64,000 bases of DNA from Methyloligella solikamskensis. GTDB taxonomy: Bacteria; Pseudomonadota; Alphaproteobacteria; Rhizobiales; Methyloligellaceae. Location: NCBI RefSeq assembly GCF_042676065.1, contig NZ_JBHTJO010000001.1, forward strand, positions 310,001-374,000, in the 5' to 3' direction. The notes beneath the pieces are model-generated. The model was not told the DNA's origin and made no database searches. It worked only from the letters and a program-made list of their open reading frames with translations. The stretch's first letter is position 1. Each line of letters starts with the position of its first letter. Position numbers and translations under genes: made by a program. Shown piece by piece: positions 1 to 8,386 of the stretch.

Positions 1-1
1 G

Positions 2-553
2 CTGATCGGGGCTGAGCGCGAGCAGGCGATCGCCCGGGTGAACACCTATTTCAACGAGATGGACAGCCTGCAGGGCACGTTCCGTCAGATCGATTCCGAC
101 AACAAGGTCGCCACGGGGCGCTTCTACGTGAAGCAGCCCGGCAAGCTGCGCTTTGACTATGCGCCGCCGAGCCCGCTGAAGATCGTCTCGGACGGGGCGT
201 TCCTCGCGATCGAGGATTCCGACCTGAAGACCATCGAGAAATATCCTCTGAAATCCACACCGTTCCGGCTTCTTCTGGCAGAAAATGTCGACGTGGCCCG
301 CGACGCCAACGTGCTGGGCGTGTCCCGGGGCGGCGGCGAGCTGGCCATCCAGCTGCAGGACCGCAAGGGCGGCACCGGCGGAGCGATCAAGCTGGTTTTC
401 GAGACGGCGCCGGAGTTTCAGCTCTCGGAATGGGTAATCACCGACGCGCAAGGGCTGACCACCCAAGTCACGCTGGACAATCTGGCGCCCGGCCGGAAGG
501 TTGCGTCTGACTTCTTCAAGTCCAAGCAGCAGCCCTTCAACCCGTACCGGTAA
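2..553 (+). CDS. lolA: Outer-membrane lipoprotein carrier protein LolA (5' truncated)
   Basis: The periplasmic chaperone LolA carries lipoproteins from the LolCDE complex to the outer membrane. The reading frame is open to the left window edge, so the signal peptide and N-terminus are missing and the first visible GTG (38) is not a credible start. The visible 184 residues hold the LolA pattern: LQGTFRQ near the start, then GRFYVKQPGKLRFDY, then a D-G-x-x-L segment followed by KTIEKYPLKSTPFRLLL, and a C-terminal beta-rich part ending in NPYR. The gene ends at a TAA. A weak hairpin with a T-run lies about 90 bp downstream. lolA followed by xth is a usual alphaproteobacterial order. Identity is seen from motifs; function follows from the family. 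Confidence 0.88.
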   Translation: MIGAEREQAIARVNTYFNEMDSLQGTFRQIDSDNKVATGRFYVKQPGKLRFDYAPPSPLKIVSDGAFLAIEDSDLKTIEKYPLKSTPFRLLLAENVDVARDANVLGVSRGGGELAIQLQDRKGGTGGAIKLVFETAPEFQLSEWVITDAQGLTTQVTLDNLAPGRKVASDFFKSKQQPFNPYR

Positions 554-641
554 CCATGAGCTGCCCGGAAGACCGGGCCATGAAGATAACAGTCTGAATT
601 TTCTATTGCGGAATCAGACCGTTATTTAATTTCTTCGTTCG

Positions 642-666
642 CTTTAACGCCACGTTAAAGTTTTTC
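642..666 (+). terminator. Hairpin with T-run downstream of lolA; also a CtrA-like TTAA-N7-TTAA motif
   Basis: Arms CTTTAACG (642-649) and CGTTAAAG (653-660) are perfect inverted repeats around CCA and are followed by TTTTTCT, so this could be the lolA terminator, although the stem is AT-rich. The same bases read TTAA (644-647), 7 nt, TTAA (655-658), the CtrA consensus spacing. It lies about 55-70 bp upstream of the predicted sRNA start. The sequence alone does not decide between the two roles. Confidence 0.45.
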
Positions 667-677
667 TAAGGTACGCG

Positions 678-706
678 TTGAAAAACGCCAAGACGCCCAC
701 TATTTC
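678..706 (+). promoter_or_regulatory. Sigma-70-type promoter for the sRNA candidate
   Basis: TTGAAA at 678-683 and TATTTC at 701-706 are separated by exactly 17 bp, an optimal housekeeping spacing. Predicted transcription would start near 713, just before the structured region that ends in a strong intrinsic terminator. The -10 element is imperfect. Confidence 0.5.
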
Positions 707-712
707 TGCCGG

Positions 713-855
713 AGAAGCGATCACATCGCCAAATCGGTAGTGCCCCCCCGTCTAGCCGAAGATGTGGTCGCTCGCACCGGCGTCCCTCCCGGTGCGTGCG
801 CTGAGTAAGCGCTTCTAGCGCCCGGCCATGCGCAGCGGCCGGGCGCTTCCTTTTT
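713..855 (+). ncRNA. Candidate trans-acting small RNA with three stem-loops
   Basis: There is no open reading frame of substance here. Three consecutive stems are visible. Stem 1 pairs 716-727 with 761-772 (12 bp, one G-U) and encloses a C-rich loop with a run of seven C. Stem 2 is CGCACCGG (773-780) with CCGGTGCG (789-796) and exposes the loop CGTCCCTC. Stem 3 is an 11-bp perfect hairpin (817-827 with 837-847) followed by TCCTTTTT, a classic intrinsic terminator. A promoter-like element lies directly upstream. C-rich anti-Shine-Dalgarno loops are known from alphaproteobacterial sRNAs such as the alpha-r14 and CcsR types, but no assignment to a named family is possible by eye. 6S RNA was considered; three separate hairpins argue against it. 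Confidence 0.6.
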
Positions 856-1076
856 GGGCTCCCATTCGCGATCGACAAAATTTCTTCGGCCCCGGCGCGG
901 CGTTCGATTGTTTTTAGTTTCGAAGAGCTTTCTTCATCTTCCGCTCACCTCGCATTAGACCGTCGCAAAAGGTTTGCAGACTCTTCCCAGCTGAGCTGTT
1001 AAGGTTTCTTTCAGTGGCGCCTCTCGACTCCCCCCTACAGTCAACCTGCGATGGGCGCTGCACTAAGGTGACAGCA

Positions 1077-1340
1077 ATGGCTTCCAAGCTGCAATCCGCG
1101 GGAAGCATGCACGATGCTTCCTACTCGGAGGCCTTCGACTCCGAGAAGCTTGATCTCGTGCAAGAAGCGTTCGATGCCGCCTGGCTCGAGCTGCGCACCG
1201 TGGGCTTTTCTCAGAATGAAGCCACCGACGGTGAACTTCGTTCCCTTCTCGGTGAGAAGATCATGGCGCTCGCCGCAGCCGGCGAGTTCGACCGCAATGA
1301 GCTGGTTTCGCGAGCTTTGAAGGGCTTCCGCGGGCTTTAA
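1077..1340 (+). CDS. Conserved hypothetical protein, 87 aa
   Basis: The ATG at 1077 is chosen because AAGGTG lies 8 nt upstream; a longer frame begins with a GTG at 1014 but lacks a ribosome site. The protein is small, acidic and predicted helical, without signal peptide, membrane segment or cysteine. It has a central EAFDAAWLELR helix and a second segment reading GELRSLLGEKIMALA. Small proteins of this look sit beside xth in several alphaproteobacteria, but I know of no function. The 110 bp between it and xth show no terminator. Confidence 0.65.
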   Translation: MASKLQSAGSMHDASYSEAFDSEKLDLVQEAFDAAWLELRTVGFSQNEATDGELRSLLGEKIMALAAAGEFDRNELVSRALKGFRGL

Positions 1341-1449
1341 TCCACCGTCTATCCTCAACATCATCCACAGACTTTGGGCTTCCGGGTTGGCAGTCCCGAA
1401 CGGAGCAGTCTAGAGACGGACGGCCCTTTTTCGCCGGAGCGTCTTCTTC

Positions 1450-2268
1450 ATGCAGTTTCGCCTTGCCACCTGGAACATCAACTCGGTGCGTCTCAGGCTC
1501 GACCTGATCGACAAGCTGAACCGCGCCTATCAGCCGGACATCCTGTGCCTGCAGGAAATCAAATGCGCAGAGGAACATTTCCCGCGGGACGCCATCGAGG
1601 CGCTCGGGTATCCCCACGTCGCGGTATGCGGTCAGAAGGGCTATAACGGCGTCGCGATCCTGTCGAAGATCCCGTTCAGCCCCGGCGATATGCGCGATGT
1701 CTGCGGCCGGGGTCATGCGCGGCATCTTTCAGTGAAGCTGGATGGGCCGACCGGCCCCTCACCGGTCGAGATCCACAACCTCTACGTACCGGCAGGCGGC
1801 GACATTCCCGACCCGGCGGTGAACGACAAGTTCAAACACAAGCTGGATTATCTGGAGGCGATGGAGAGCTGGTTCTCAGGCCTCGGCAACCGGGACCAGA
1901 ACCGGATGATCCTGGTCGGCGATCTGAACGTCGCGCCGCTGGAGACCGATGTCTGGTCCCACAAGCAGCTTCTCAAGGTGGTGAGCCATACGCCGCCGGA
2001 GGTGGAGCGGCTGAACCGCGTACTGGCCGCCCATGAATGGGTCGACGTCATGCGCCGCCATGTGCCGCCGGAGGAGAAGCTGTTCACCTGGTGGAGCTAC
2101 CGCAACCGGGACTGGCGGAAATCCAATCGCGGGCGGCGGCTCGACCATGTCTGGACCACCCCGGCGCTGGGGAATTCCGCCCACGCCATGACGGTGGCGA
2201 GCGAGGCCCGGGATTGGGAGAAGCCGTCGGACCATGTCCCGGTGATCACAGATTTCGCAATCGACTAG
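1450..2268 (+). CDS. xth: Exodeoxyribonuclease III (AP endonuclease)
   Basis: This enzyme cleaves DNA 5' of abasic sites and removes 3' blocking groups in base-excision repair. The 272-residue length is normal. Family motifs occur in order: LATWNINSVRLR at the N-terminus, LCLQEIKC with the metal-binding glutamate, GYNGVAILSK, NLYVPAGGD, GDLNVAPLETD with the catalytic aspartate, RRLDHVW and the C-terminal SDHVPVI with the catalytic histidine. No key residue is missing. The start is an ATG after GCCGGAG, which is a long spacing of about 12 nt. Confidence 0.93.
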   Translation: MQFRLATWNINSVRLRLDLIDKLNRAYQPDILCLQEIKCAEEHFPRDAIEALGYPHVAVCGQKGYNGVAILSKIPFSPGDMRDVCGRGHARHLSVKLDGPTGPSPVEIHNLYVPAGGDIPDPAVNDKFKHKLDYLEAMESWFSGLGNRDQNRMILVGDLNVAPLETDVWSHKQLLKVVSHTPPEVERLNRVLAAHEWVDVMRRHVPPEEKLFTWWSYRNRDWRKSNRGRRLDHVWTTPALGNSAHAMTVASEARDWEKPSDHVPVITDFAID

Positions 2269-2284
2269 GTCTGAGGTTTTGGCT

Positions 2285-2310
2285 GGATCCCGGCGCTCGC
2301 CGGGATGACG
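2285..2310. repeat. Short palindromic intergenic repeat
   Basis: Arms ATCCCGGC (2287-2294) and GCCGGGAT (2299-2306) form a hairpin followed by GACG. This is a common alphaproteobacterial dispersed intergenic element. It lies between the convergent ends of xth and the DJ-1/PfpI gene. A related element lies at 62134-62156. Confidence 0.55.
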
Positions 2311-2326
2311 GCAGTGGGTGTTCCGG

Positions 2327-3007
2327 CTAGCGGTGCTTCTCGGCGTATTCCTTCGCCAGGGCCTCGCGCTCGGCGCGGATCTGGGACGTCTTCGCCCTGA
2401 CTTTCTCCACCACATCCTCCGGCGCGGTCTCCGGCGAGCCTGCCTCGAAGGGCGGGGCGGGCGCGTATTCGAGCTGGAGCTGGACAGCTTCGGCTGTTTC
2501 ACGGCCGGCAAGCTCTTTCGCCAGGGCCAGGCCGAAATCGATACCCGCCGTCACGCCGCCGCCCGTCGCGAGATTCCCATCGATCACATAGCGCGCCTTG
2601 ACCGGCTCCGCGCCGTAGTCGGTCAGGAGATCGAGGGCGTTCCAATGGGTGGTGGCGCGTTTTCCGTGAAGCAGTCCGGCCGCGCCGAGCACCAGCGCGC
2701 CGGTGCAGACCGAGGTGACGTATCGCGCGCCATCCGCCTGGCGACGCAGAAAGGCGAGGGTTCCGGCGTCGGTCAGGAGCGGGTTCACGCCGAGGCCGCC
2801 AGGCACGCAGACGATGTCGAGTTGCGGACAATCGGCCATGGCCACGGTCGGCTGGAGGACGAGACCGGTGGCGGTGCGAACCGGCGAAAGATCCTTCGCC
2901 ACGAGATGGAGCTCGGTGTCGGGCAGGGAGGCGAACACCTCGTACGGTCCGGTGAGGTCGAGCTGCTGGACGTCGGGGAATAGGAGGAAGCCAATCGCGA
3001 GCGCCAT
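2327..3007 (-). CDS. DJ-1/PfpI family protein, isonitrile hydratase-like
   Basis: The 226-residue protein resembles bacterial isonitrile (isocyanide) hydratases of the DJ-1/PfpI superfamily, which turn isonitriles into N-substituted formamides. The nucleophile elbow reads VTSVCTGALVLGAAGLL with the cysteine at residue 101. Asp17 is present in VQQLDLTGPYEV; D17 and C101 match the catalytic positions reported for Pseudomonas InhA, from memory. A C-terminal charged tail (AEREALAKEYAEKHR) extends the usual fold. Its ATG directly follows the stop codon of the response-regulator gene (TAGATG), so the two are probably translationally coupled. The natural substrate is unknown; a general DJ-1-type role cannot be excluded. 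Confidence 0.75.
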   Translation of the reverse strand: MALAIGFLLFPDVQQLDLTGPYEVFASLPDTELHLVAKDLSPVRTATGLVLQPTVAMADCPQLDIVCVPGGLGVNPLLTDAGTLAFLRRQADGARYVTSVCTGALVLGAAGLLHGKRATTHWNALDLLTDYGAEPVKARYVIDGNLATGGGVTAGIDFGLALAKELAGRETAEAVQLQLEYAPAPPFEAGSPETAPEDVVEKVRAKTSQIRAEREALAKEYAEKHR

Positions 3008-3694
3008 CTAGGGCACCAGCTTGTAGCCGCCGGTCTCCGTCACCAGGATCTCGCTCTGTGCCGGATCCTTCTCGATCTTGCGGCGCAGGCGATAGATATG
3101 GGTCTCGAGCGTGTGGGTGGTGACGCCGGCGTTGTAGCCCCAGACCTCGTGGAGCAGCACGTCGCGGGTCACGACCCGTTCGCCGGCGCGATAAAGATAT
3201 TTCAGGATCGAGGTCTCTTTCTCGGTGAGCCTGATCTTGTCGCCGCCCTCGTCGACGAGAAGCTTGGCGGCGGGCTTGAAGCTGTACGGCCCGATGGTGA
3301 AGACGGCATCCTCGCTCTGCTCGTGCTGGCGGAGCTGTGCGCGGATGCGGGCGAGCAGCACAGCGAGCTTGAAGGGCTTGGTCACGTAGTCATTGGCGCC
3401 GGCGTCGAGGCCGAGAATCGTATCAGCGTCCGAGGCCTGCCCCGTCAGCATGACGATCGGCCCCTTGAAGCCGCCGCGGCGCAGCAGCTTGCAGGCCTCG
3501 CGGCCATCGAGATCGGGCAGATTGACATCGAGGAGCACGAGGTCGACATGCTCCTCCTTAGCGCGCTTGAGACCCTCGGTGGCGGTCTCGGCGAGAAGGC
3601 TCTCGAACTCGTCGTGCAGCGCGAACTGCTCGCTCAACGAGTCGCGCATCCCTTCGTCATCGTCGATGATCAGAATTCTGCGCGCATTGCTCAT
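3008..3694 (-). CDS. OmpR/PhoB-family response regulator (CenR-like)
   Basis: The 228-residue two-domain regulator has a receiver with acidic residues at DDDE (11-14), the phospho-acceptor Asp56 in VLLDVNLP, Thr in MLTGQ and Lys in VTKPF. A winged-helix output domain follows with VTRDVLLHEVWGYN and LETHIYRLRRKIE. The N-terminus (NARRILIIDDDEGMRDSL) and the ending ETGGYKLVP resemble alphaproteobacterial CenR, an envelope regulator, but this is recognition from memory. No histidine kinase is adjacent. The downstream isonitrile-hydratase-like gene abuts it and should be co-transcribed. Confidence 0.85.
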   Translation of the reverse strand: MSNARRILIIDDDEGMRDSLSEQFALHDEFESLLAETATEGLKRAKEEHVDLVLLDVNLPDLDGREACKLLRRGGFKGPIVMLTGQASDADTILGLDAGANDYVTKPFKLAVLLARIRAQLRQHEQSEDAVFTIGPYSFKPAAKLLVDEGGDKIRLTEKETSILKYLYRAGERVVTRDVLLHEVWGYNAGVTTHTLETHIYRLRRKIEKDPAQSEILVTETGGYKLVP

Positions 3695-3803
3695 GAGATT
3701 TCGCGAATGTCGTTACCGTATGGTGTGAGTTGTAAGCGGAGCGGCTTGCCGGAACAAGCATAGCGATCACCGTCATCCTCCATGCTGAGAAACGGGTAAT
3801 CGG

Positions 3804-4328
3804 ATGGTTCAAAAGAAAATCCTGGTGACACGTCTGCCGGGAACACGATCCAAGGGGCTGATGCATCTCTCGAACGGGGTACGCAACTGCGCGCTCGGCA
3901 GATCAGGGGTCTCGGCGCTCAAGCATGAGGGCGACGGCACCACGCCGGTGGGACGTTATCCGCTTCGCGCGTTGCTCTATCGCGCGGACCGGGTGAGCCG
4001 CCCGCAAACCGAATTGCCGGTTCATGCGATCGGCGATGACGACGGGTGGAGCGACGATCCGAAGGATCGGAACTACAATCGCATGATCCGCCTGCCCAGC
4101 CTTCGCAGCGCCGAGGGGCTGAAGCGCCAGGACCACCTCTACGATCTGGTTCTGGTGATGGGATATAACGACCTCCCGAGGGTGCGCGGGAAGGGCAGCG
4201 CCGTCTTCGTTCATCTGGCGCGTCCGGGCTACACACCAACTGAAGGCTGCGTCGCGCTATCGAAGCGGGATTTCTTGGCGCTGCTCGCCGAGATCGGGCC
4301 GGAGACCGAAATCGAGATTCGCGGCTAG
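3804..4328 (+). CDS. L,D-transpeptidase (YkuD) family protein
   Basis: The 174-residue protein has a YkuD-like catalytic segment reading VHLARPGYTPTEGCVAL, with His137 and the putative nucleophile Cys149. The more usual SHGC is replaced by TEGC, which is seen in a subset of alphaproteobacterial members. YkuD enzymes form 3-3 cross-links in peptidoglycan or attach proteins to it in the periplasm. There is no obvious signal peptide or membrane segment, so export is unclear. It is transcribed divergently from the response regulator, with a 109-bp gap that must hold both promoters. It ends 12 bp before the convergent YggS gene. Confidence 0.72.
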   Translation: MVQKKILVTRLPGTRSKGLMHLSNGVRNCALGRSGVSALKHEGDGTTPVGRYPLRALLYRADRVSRPQTELPVHAIGDDDGWSDDPKDRNYNRMIRLPSLRSAEGLKRQDHLYDLVLVMGYNDLPRVRGKGSAVFVHLARPGYTPTEGCVALSKRDFLALLAEIGPETEIEIRG

Positions 4329-4340
4329 GCGTGCTCTAAA

Positions 4341-5030
4341 TCAAGTGTAGTCGCGCGCACCGAAGATGGCGGTACCGACGCGGACGTAAGTTGCGCCGAA
4401 CTGCACGGCCTTCTCGTAATCGCCGCTCATGCCCATGCTGAGCTCAGGCAGATCGAGCTGCCCGGCCAGCTTTTCCAGCAGGGCGAAATGCATGGCGGGC
4501 TCTTCGTCGAGAGGCGGGATGCACATGAGGCCGGCGATCTCCAACCCCAGCTCGGCGCGGCACATCTCCACGAATTCGGCGACCTCGGCTGGCGGAATGC
4601 CCGCCTTCTGAGGCTCTTCGCCGGTGTTGACCTGGATGAGAAGCTTCAGGGTCCGGCCCTGCTCCTCCATCTCCTTGGCGATGGCCTTGGCGATCTTCGC
4701 CCGGTCGACGCTCTGGATGCAGTCGGCGATGGCGACGGCATCTTTCACCTTGTTGGATTGTAGCGGCCCGATGATGTGGAGCTCGATATCGGGATAGCGT
4801 TCTTTCAGATCGGGGAACTTTGATTGGGCTTCCTGGACACGATTCTCACCGAACACGCGCTGACCCGCGGCGATCGCTTCCTCGACCGCCTCGGCCGGAT
4901 GGGTCTTGGAGACGGCGACGAGCTTCACGCTTTCGGGATCGCGCCCGGCGGATTTCGCGGCGGCGGCGATGTCGTCCCGGACTTCGGCGAGACGGCCAGC
5001 GATGGTTTGAGAGTCTGAGTCAGCTGACAT
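4341..5030 (-). CDS. YggS/PROSC family PLP homeostasis protein
   Basis: The protein binds pyridoxal 5'-phosphate and buffers its cellular level; no enzymatic reaction is established for the family. The 229 residues start with MSADSDSQTIAGRL. An alternative ATG four codons upstream at 5042 exists; neither has a clear ribosome site. Family signatures are KLVAVSKTHP with the PLP lysine, FGENRVQEAQ, LHIIGPLQSNK, LIQVNTGEEPQKAG, LGLEIAGLMCIPP and LSMGMSGDYEKAVQFGATYVRVGTAIFG. It is encoded divergently from leuS. Confidence 0.92.
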   Translation of the reverse strand: MSADSDSQTIAGRLAEVRDDIAAAAKSAGRDPESVKLVAVSKTHPAEAVEEAIAAGQRVFGENRVQEAQSKFPDLKERYPDIELHIIGPLQSNKVKDAVAIADCIQSVDRAKIAKAIAKEMEEQGRTLKLLIQVNTGEEPQKAGIPPAEVAEFVEMCRAELGLEIAGLMCIPPLDEEPAMHFALLEKLAGQLDLPELSMGMSGDYEKAVQFGATYVRVGTAIFGARDYT

Positions 5031-5170
5031 GGCAGGCACCATAAGAGGGCGACGCGGACGCGCAAGCCCTTCTCCACTTCAAGACGGGGCAACAGCTCAG
5101 CTTGACCGCCCGGCTCATTTAGGGTCGATTGCGCGGCAAATCTCAAAGCTGATCGACGGACAGACACAGA

Positions 5171-7792
5171 ATGGCAGCGGAGCGTTACGACGCGGCGGCG
5201 CGGGAGCGCTATTGGCAGGAAAAATGGGACAACTCTGCGGTTTTCGCCGCGGACGAGGCCGATTCGCGCCCGAAATACTACGTGCTGGAGATGTTCCCCT
5301 ATCCGTCGGGGCGCATCCATATCGGCCACACCCGTAACTACACCATGGGCGATGTGGTGGCGCGGTTCATGCGGGCGCGCGGCCATAACGTGCTGCATCC
5401 CATGGGCTGGGACGCCTTCGGCATGCCGGCGGAGAACGCGGCCATCGAGCGCGGCATCCATCCCGGTGAATGGACGTACGACAATATCGCCACCATGCGC
5501 GACCAGCTCAAGTTGATGGGCTTTTCCATCGATTGGGCGCGGGAATTCGCTACCTGCGATGTCGAATATTACGCCCAACAGCAGAGCCTGTTTCTTGATC
5601 TCATGGAAGCCGGGCTGGTGGAGCGGAAGACCCGCAAGGTTAACTGGGACCCAGTCGACCAGACCGTGCTCGCCAACGAGCAGGTGATCGACGGCAAAGG
5701 CTGGCGGTCAGGCGCGCCGGTCGAGCAGCGCGAGCTGGCCCAGTGGTTCTTCAAGATCACCGAGTTCGCCGACGAATTGCTGGAAGGCCTGGAGACGCTG
5801 CAGCGCTGGCCGGAGAAGGTCCGGCTGATGCAGTCGAACTGGATCGGCCGGTCGGAAGGTCTGCTGCTGCTGTTCGAGACGGTCGCCGATACGGCGCCGG
5901 AAGACGTGCCGACGATCCAGGTCTTCACGACTCGGCCGGATACGCTGTTCGGTGCGAGCTTCCTGGCGATTGCGGCAGACCATCCGCTGGCAAACGCGGT
6001 CGGCGAGAAGGACAAGGCTGCTGCCGACTTCATCGCCGAGTGCCAGCGCCACGGCACGAGCGCGGCGGAGCTGGAGACCCTGGAGAAACGGGGCTTTGAT
6101 ACGGGCGTGCGGGTGGAGCATCCGGTGATCGAAGGCGCCACCCTGCCCGTCTATATCGCCAACTTCATCCTCTCCGAATACGGTACCGGCGCGATCTTCG
6201 GTTGCCCGGCCCACGACCAGCGCGATCTGGAATTCGCCCGGAAATATGATCTGCCGGTCACGCCCGTGGTGCTGCCGCCGGATGCGGACGCGGCGAGCTT
6301 CGCCATCGGCGACGAGGCCTATACGGGCGACGGCACGATGATCAATTCCGGCTTCCTGGACGGGATGGATGTCGACGCGGCCAAGGCGGCCATGAGCGAT
6401 CGGCTGGAAAAGCAGACGGTTCGCAACACCCAGCAGGGCGAGCGGAAGATCCAGTTCCGCCTGCGCGACTGGGGCATCTCCCGGCAGCGCTATTGGGGCT
6501 GTCCGATCCCGATGATCCACTGCGAAAAGTGCGGGATCGTTCCGGTGCCGAAGGAGCATCTGCCGGTGAAGCTGCCCGACGACGTCTCCTTCGAAAAGCC
6601 GGGCAATCCGCTCGACCATCATCCGAGCTGGAAGCACGTCAAGTGTCCCAGCTGCGGCGGCGGCGCCCGGCGCGAGACCGACACCATGGATACGTTTGTG
6701 GATTCGTCGTGGTATTTCGCGCGTTTCACGGCGCCGCGGGCCGAGACACCGACCGTGCCGGAGATCGCCGATGAATGGCTGCCGGTCGACCAGTATATCG
6801 GCGGCATCGAGCACGCGATTTTGCATCTGCTCTACGCCCGCTTCTTCACCCGGGCCATGCACCGCACCGGCCATGTGGGGCTGGACGAGCCGTTCGCCGG
6901 CCTGTTCACCCAGGGCATGGTGACCCACGAGACCTACCGGACCAAGGACGGCCAATGGGTCGAGCCCAGCCTGGTGCGGATCGAGGGCAGCGAAGGCGAC
7001 CGCAAGGCCTTCCACACTGGGACGGGCGAGGAGATCGCCATCGGCTCTCTGGAGAAGATGTCAAAATCCAAGAAGAACACGGTGGGGCCGGAAGAAATCG
7101 TCGATCAGTACGGCGCGGACACGGCTCGCTGGTTCATGTTGTCGGACACGCCGCCGGAGCGGGATATTCAGTGGACGGAATCGGGCGTCGAAGGCAGCTA
7201 TCGCTTCCTGCAGCGCATGTGGCGGATGACCGGCGAGGTGGCAGCGCTTGGCGAAGCGCCTGCCGAAGCGCCTTCGGACATGAGCGATGCGGCAACCGAC
7301 CTGCGGCGCGCGACCCACAAGGCCATCGCCGCGGTGACGGCTTCGATCGAGAATCTGCGCTTCAATTCAGCGGTGGCGCAGATCTACGAGCTGTCCAACG
7401 CGCTGTCGTCGACCCTGAACAAGGCGGGCGACACGCCCGATGCCGGTCTTCACTTCGCGCTGGCGGAGGCGACCAAGAAGTTGGCGCGGTTGGCCGCCCC
7501 AATGGTGCCGCATCTGGCGGAAGAATGCTGGTCCATGCTCGGCCATCACGGACTTTTGGCCCAGGAAGCCTGGCCTTCGCCGGATCCCGCGCTGGTGGTC
7601 GACGATCAGGTGACCATCGCCGTTCAGGTCAACGGCAAGAGGCGAGACGAATTGACGATTGCACGAGACGCCTCAAAAGAAGATATTGAGGCTGCAGCAT
7701 TAAAACTGGAAAATGTTGCGCGCGCCATCGGGGGCAGGGAAATCAAGAAGATCGTTGTCGTGCCGCAGAGGATCGTCAATGTCGTGGCGTAA
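5171..7792 (+). CDS. leuS: Leucyl-tRNA synthetase
   Basis: This class I synthetase charges tRNA-Leu in the cytoplasm. The 873-residue length is standard. The HIGH motif appears as HIGHTRNYT near residue 50 and KMSKS as EKMSKSKKN near residue 620. The CP1 editing domain with its TTRPDTLFG motif lies between. A CxxC zinc-type pair is seen in MIHCEKCGIV and VKCPSCGGG. The C-terminus reads VQVNGKRRDEL and ends in RIVNVVA. It overlaps the start of lptE and heads a leuS-lptE-holA run. Confidence 0.97.
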   Translation: MAAERYDAAARERYWQEKWDNSAVFAADEADSRPKYYVLEMFPYPSGRIHIGHTRNYTMGDVVARFMRARGHNVLHPMGWDAFGMPAENAAIERGIHPGEWTYDNIATMRDQLKLMGFSIDWAREFATCDVEYYAQQQSLFLDLMEAGLVERKTRKVNWDPVDQTVLANEQVIDGKGWRSGAPVEQRELAQWFFKITEFADELLEGLETLQRWPEKVRLMQSNWIGRSEGLLLLFETVADTAPEDVPTIQVFTTRPDTLFGASFLAIAADHPLANAVGEKDKAAADFIAECQRHGTSAAELETLEKRGFDTGVRVEHPVIEGATLPVYIANFILSEYGTGAIFGCPAHDQRDLEFARKYDLPVTPVVLPPDADAASFAIGDEAYTGDGTMINSGFLDGMDVDAAKAAMSDRLEKQTVRNTQQGERKIQFRLRDWGISRQRYWGCPIPMIHCEKCGIVPVPKEHLPVKLPDDVSFEKPGNPLDHHPSWKHVKCPSCGGGARRETDTMDTFVDSSWYFARFTAPRAETPTVPEIADEWLPVDQYIGGIEHAILHLLYARFFTRAMHRTGHVGLDEPFAGLFTQGMVTHETYRTKDGQWVEPSLVRIEGSEGDRKAFHTGTGEEIAIGSLEKMSKSKKNTVGPEEIVDQYGADTARWFMLSDTPPERDIQWTESGVEGSYRFLQRMWRMTGEVAALGEAPAEAPSDMSDAATDLRRATHKAIAAVTASIENLRFNSAVAQIYELSNALSSTLNKAGDTPDAGLHFALAEATKKLARLAAPMVPHLAEECWSMLGHHGLLAQEAWPSPDPALVVDDQVTIAVQVNGKRRDELTIARDASKEDIEAAALKLENVARAIGGREIKKIVVVPQRIVNVVA

Positions 7793-8363
7793 CGGCCATA
7801 TCATGGGTGATACCAACGTCAGTGACGCCCGTGGCCGGTCTTTCCGCAAGGTTGGCCGGACAGTGGTGATGCTCGCCCTGCTGGCTGGCGCTGGGCTCAC
7901 CTTGAGCGCCTGCGGCGGCGTGCGCCCGCTTTACGGCACCTCGGCGAGCGGCGAATCCACCAAGGCGATGATGGCCGCGGTGGAAATTGCGCCGATTCCG
8001 GGTCGTGTCGGACAGCGTGTGCGCAACGAGCTGATCTTCGACACGACCGGCGGCGGGACGAAAGCGCCGAGCCGATATACGCTCAAGATCGTGCTGCGCG
8101 AGAAGGTCACCAAGGAAATGGTGCTCCGGAGCGGTGACGCGACCGGCGAGGTCGTGACCCTCGATGCGCAGTATCAGCTGGTGAACAAGGCCGACAATCA
8201 AGTGTTGAAGACCGGCGTCGCCACAGGTCGCGCGGCCTACGACCGCTACGACAAGACCTTCTCCAACGTCCGGGCGCAGTACAACGCTCAGGATCGCGCC
8301 GCCGATACGGTGGCGGATAGCATCCGCACTCAGGTCGCGGCCTTCCTCGCCACATCGGCCTGA
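7779..8363 (+). CDS. lptE: LPS-assembly lipoprotein LptE
   Basis: LptE forms the plug of the LptD outer-membrane translocon that delivers lipopolysaccharide to the cell surface. The ATG at 7779 is chosen because AGAGG lies 8 nt upstream; it overlaps leuS by 14 nt. A later ATG at 7803 lacks a ribosome site. The N-terminus has a basic stretch, a hydrophobic segment and the lipobox LSAC followed by GGVRPLYG, the usual LptE start. The remainder (194 residues in total) has an alphaproteobacterial LptE layout with RVRNELIF and a conserved C-terminal helix. Its location between leuS and holA supports the call. Confidence 0.88.
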   Translation: MSWRNGHIMGDTNVSDARGRSFRKVGRTVVMLALLAGAGLTLSACGGVRPLYGTSASGESTKAMMAAVEIAPIPGRVGQRVRNELIFDTTGGGTKAPSRYTLKIVLREKVTKEMVLRSGDATGEVVTLDAQYQLVNKADNQVLKTGVATGRAAYDRYDKTFSNVRAQYNAQDRAADTVADSIRTQVAAFLATSA

Positions 8364-8386
8364 TCCCGTCTCACGGGAATTTTGTC

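Noticed and set aside
713..855. 6S RNA or signal-recognition-particle RNA
   Set aside because: No large central bubble flanked by a long closing stem is seen, and the conserved SRP loop motifs are absent; three separate hairpins with a terminator fit a trans-acting sRNA better.
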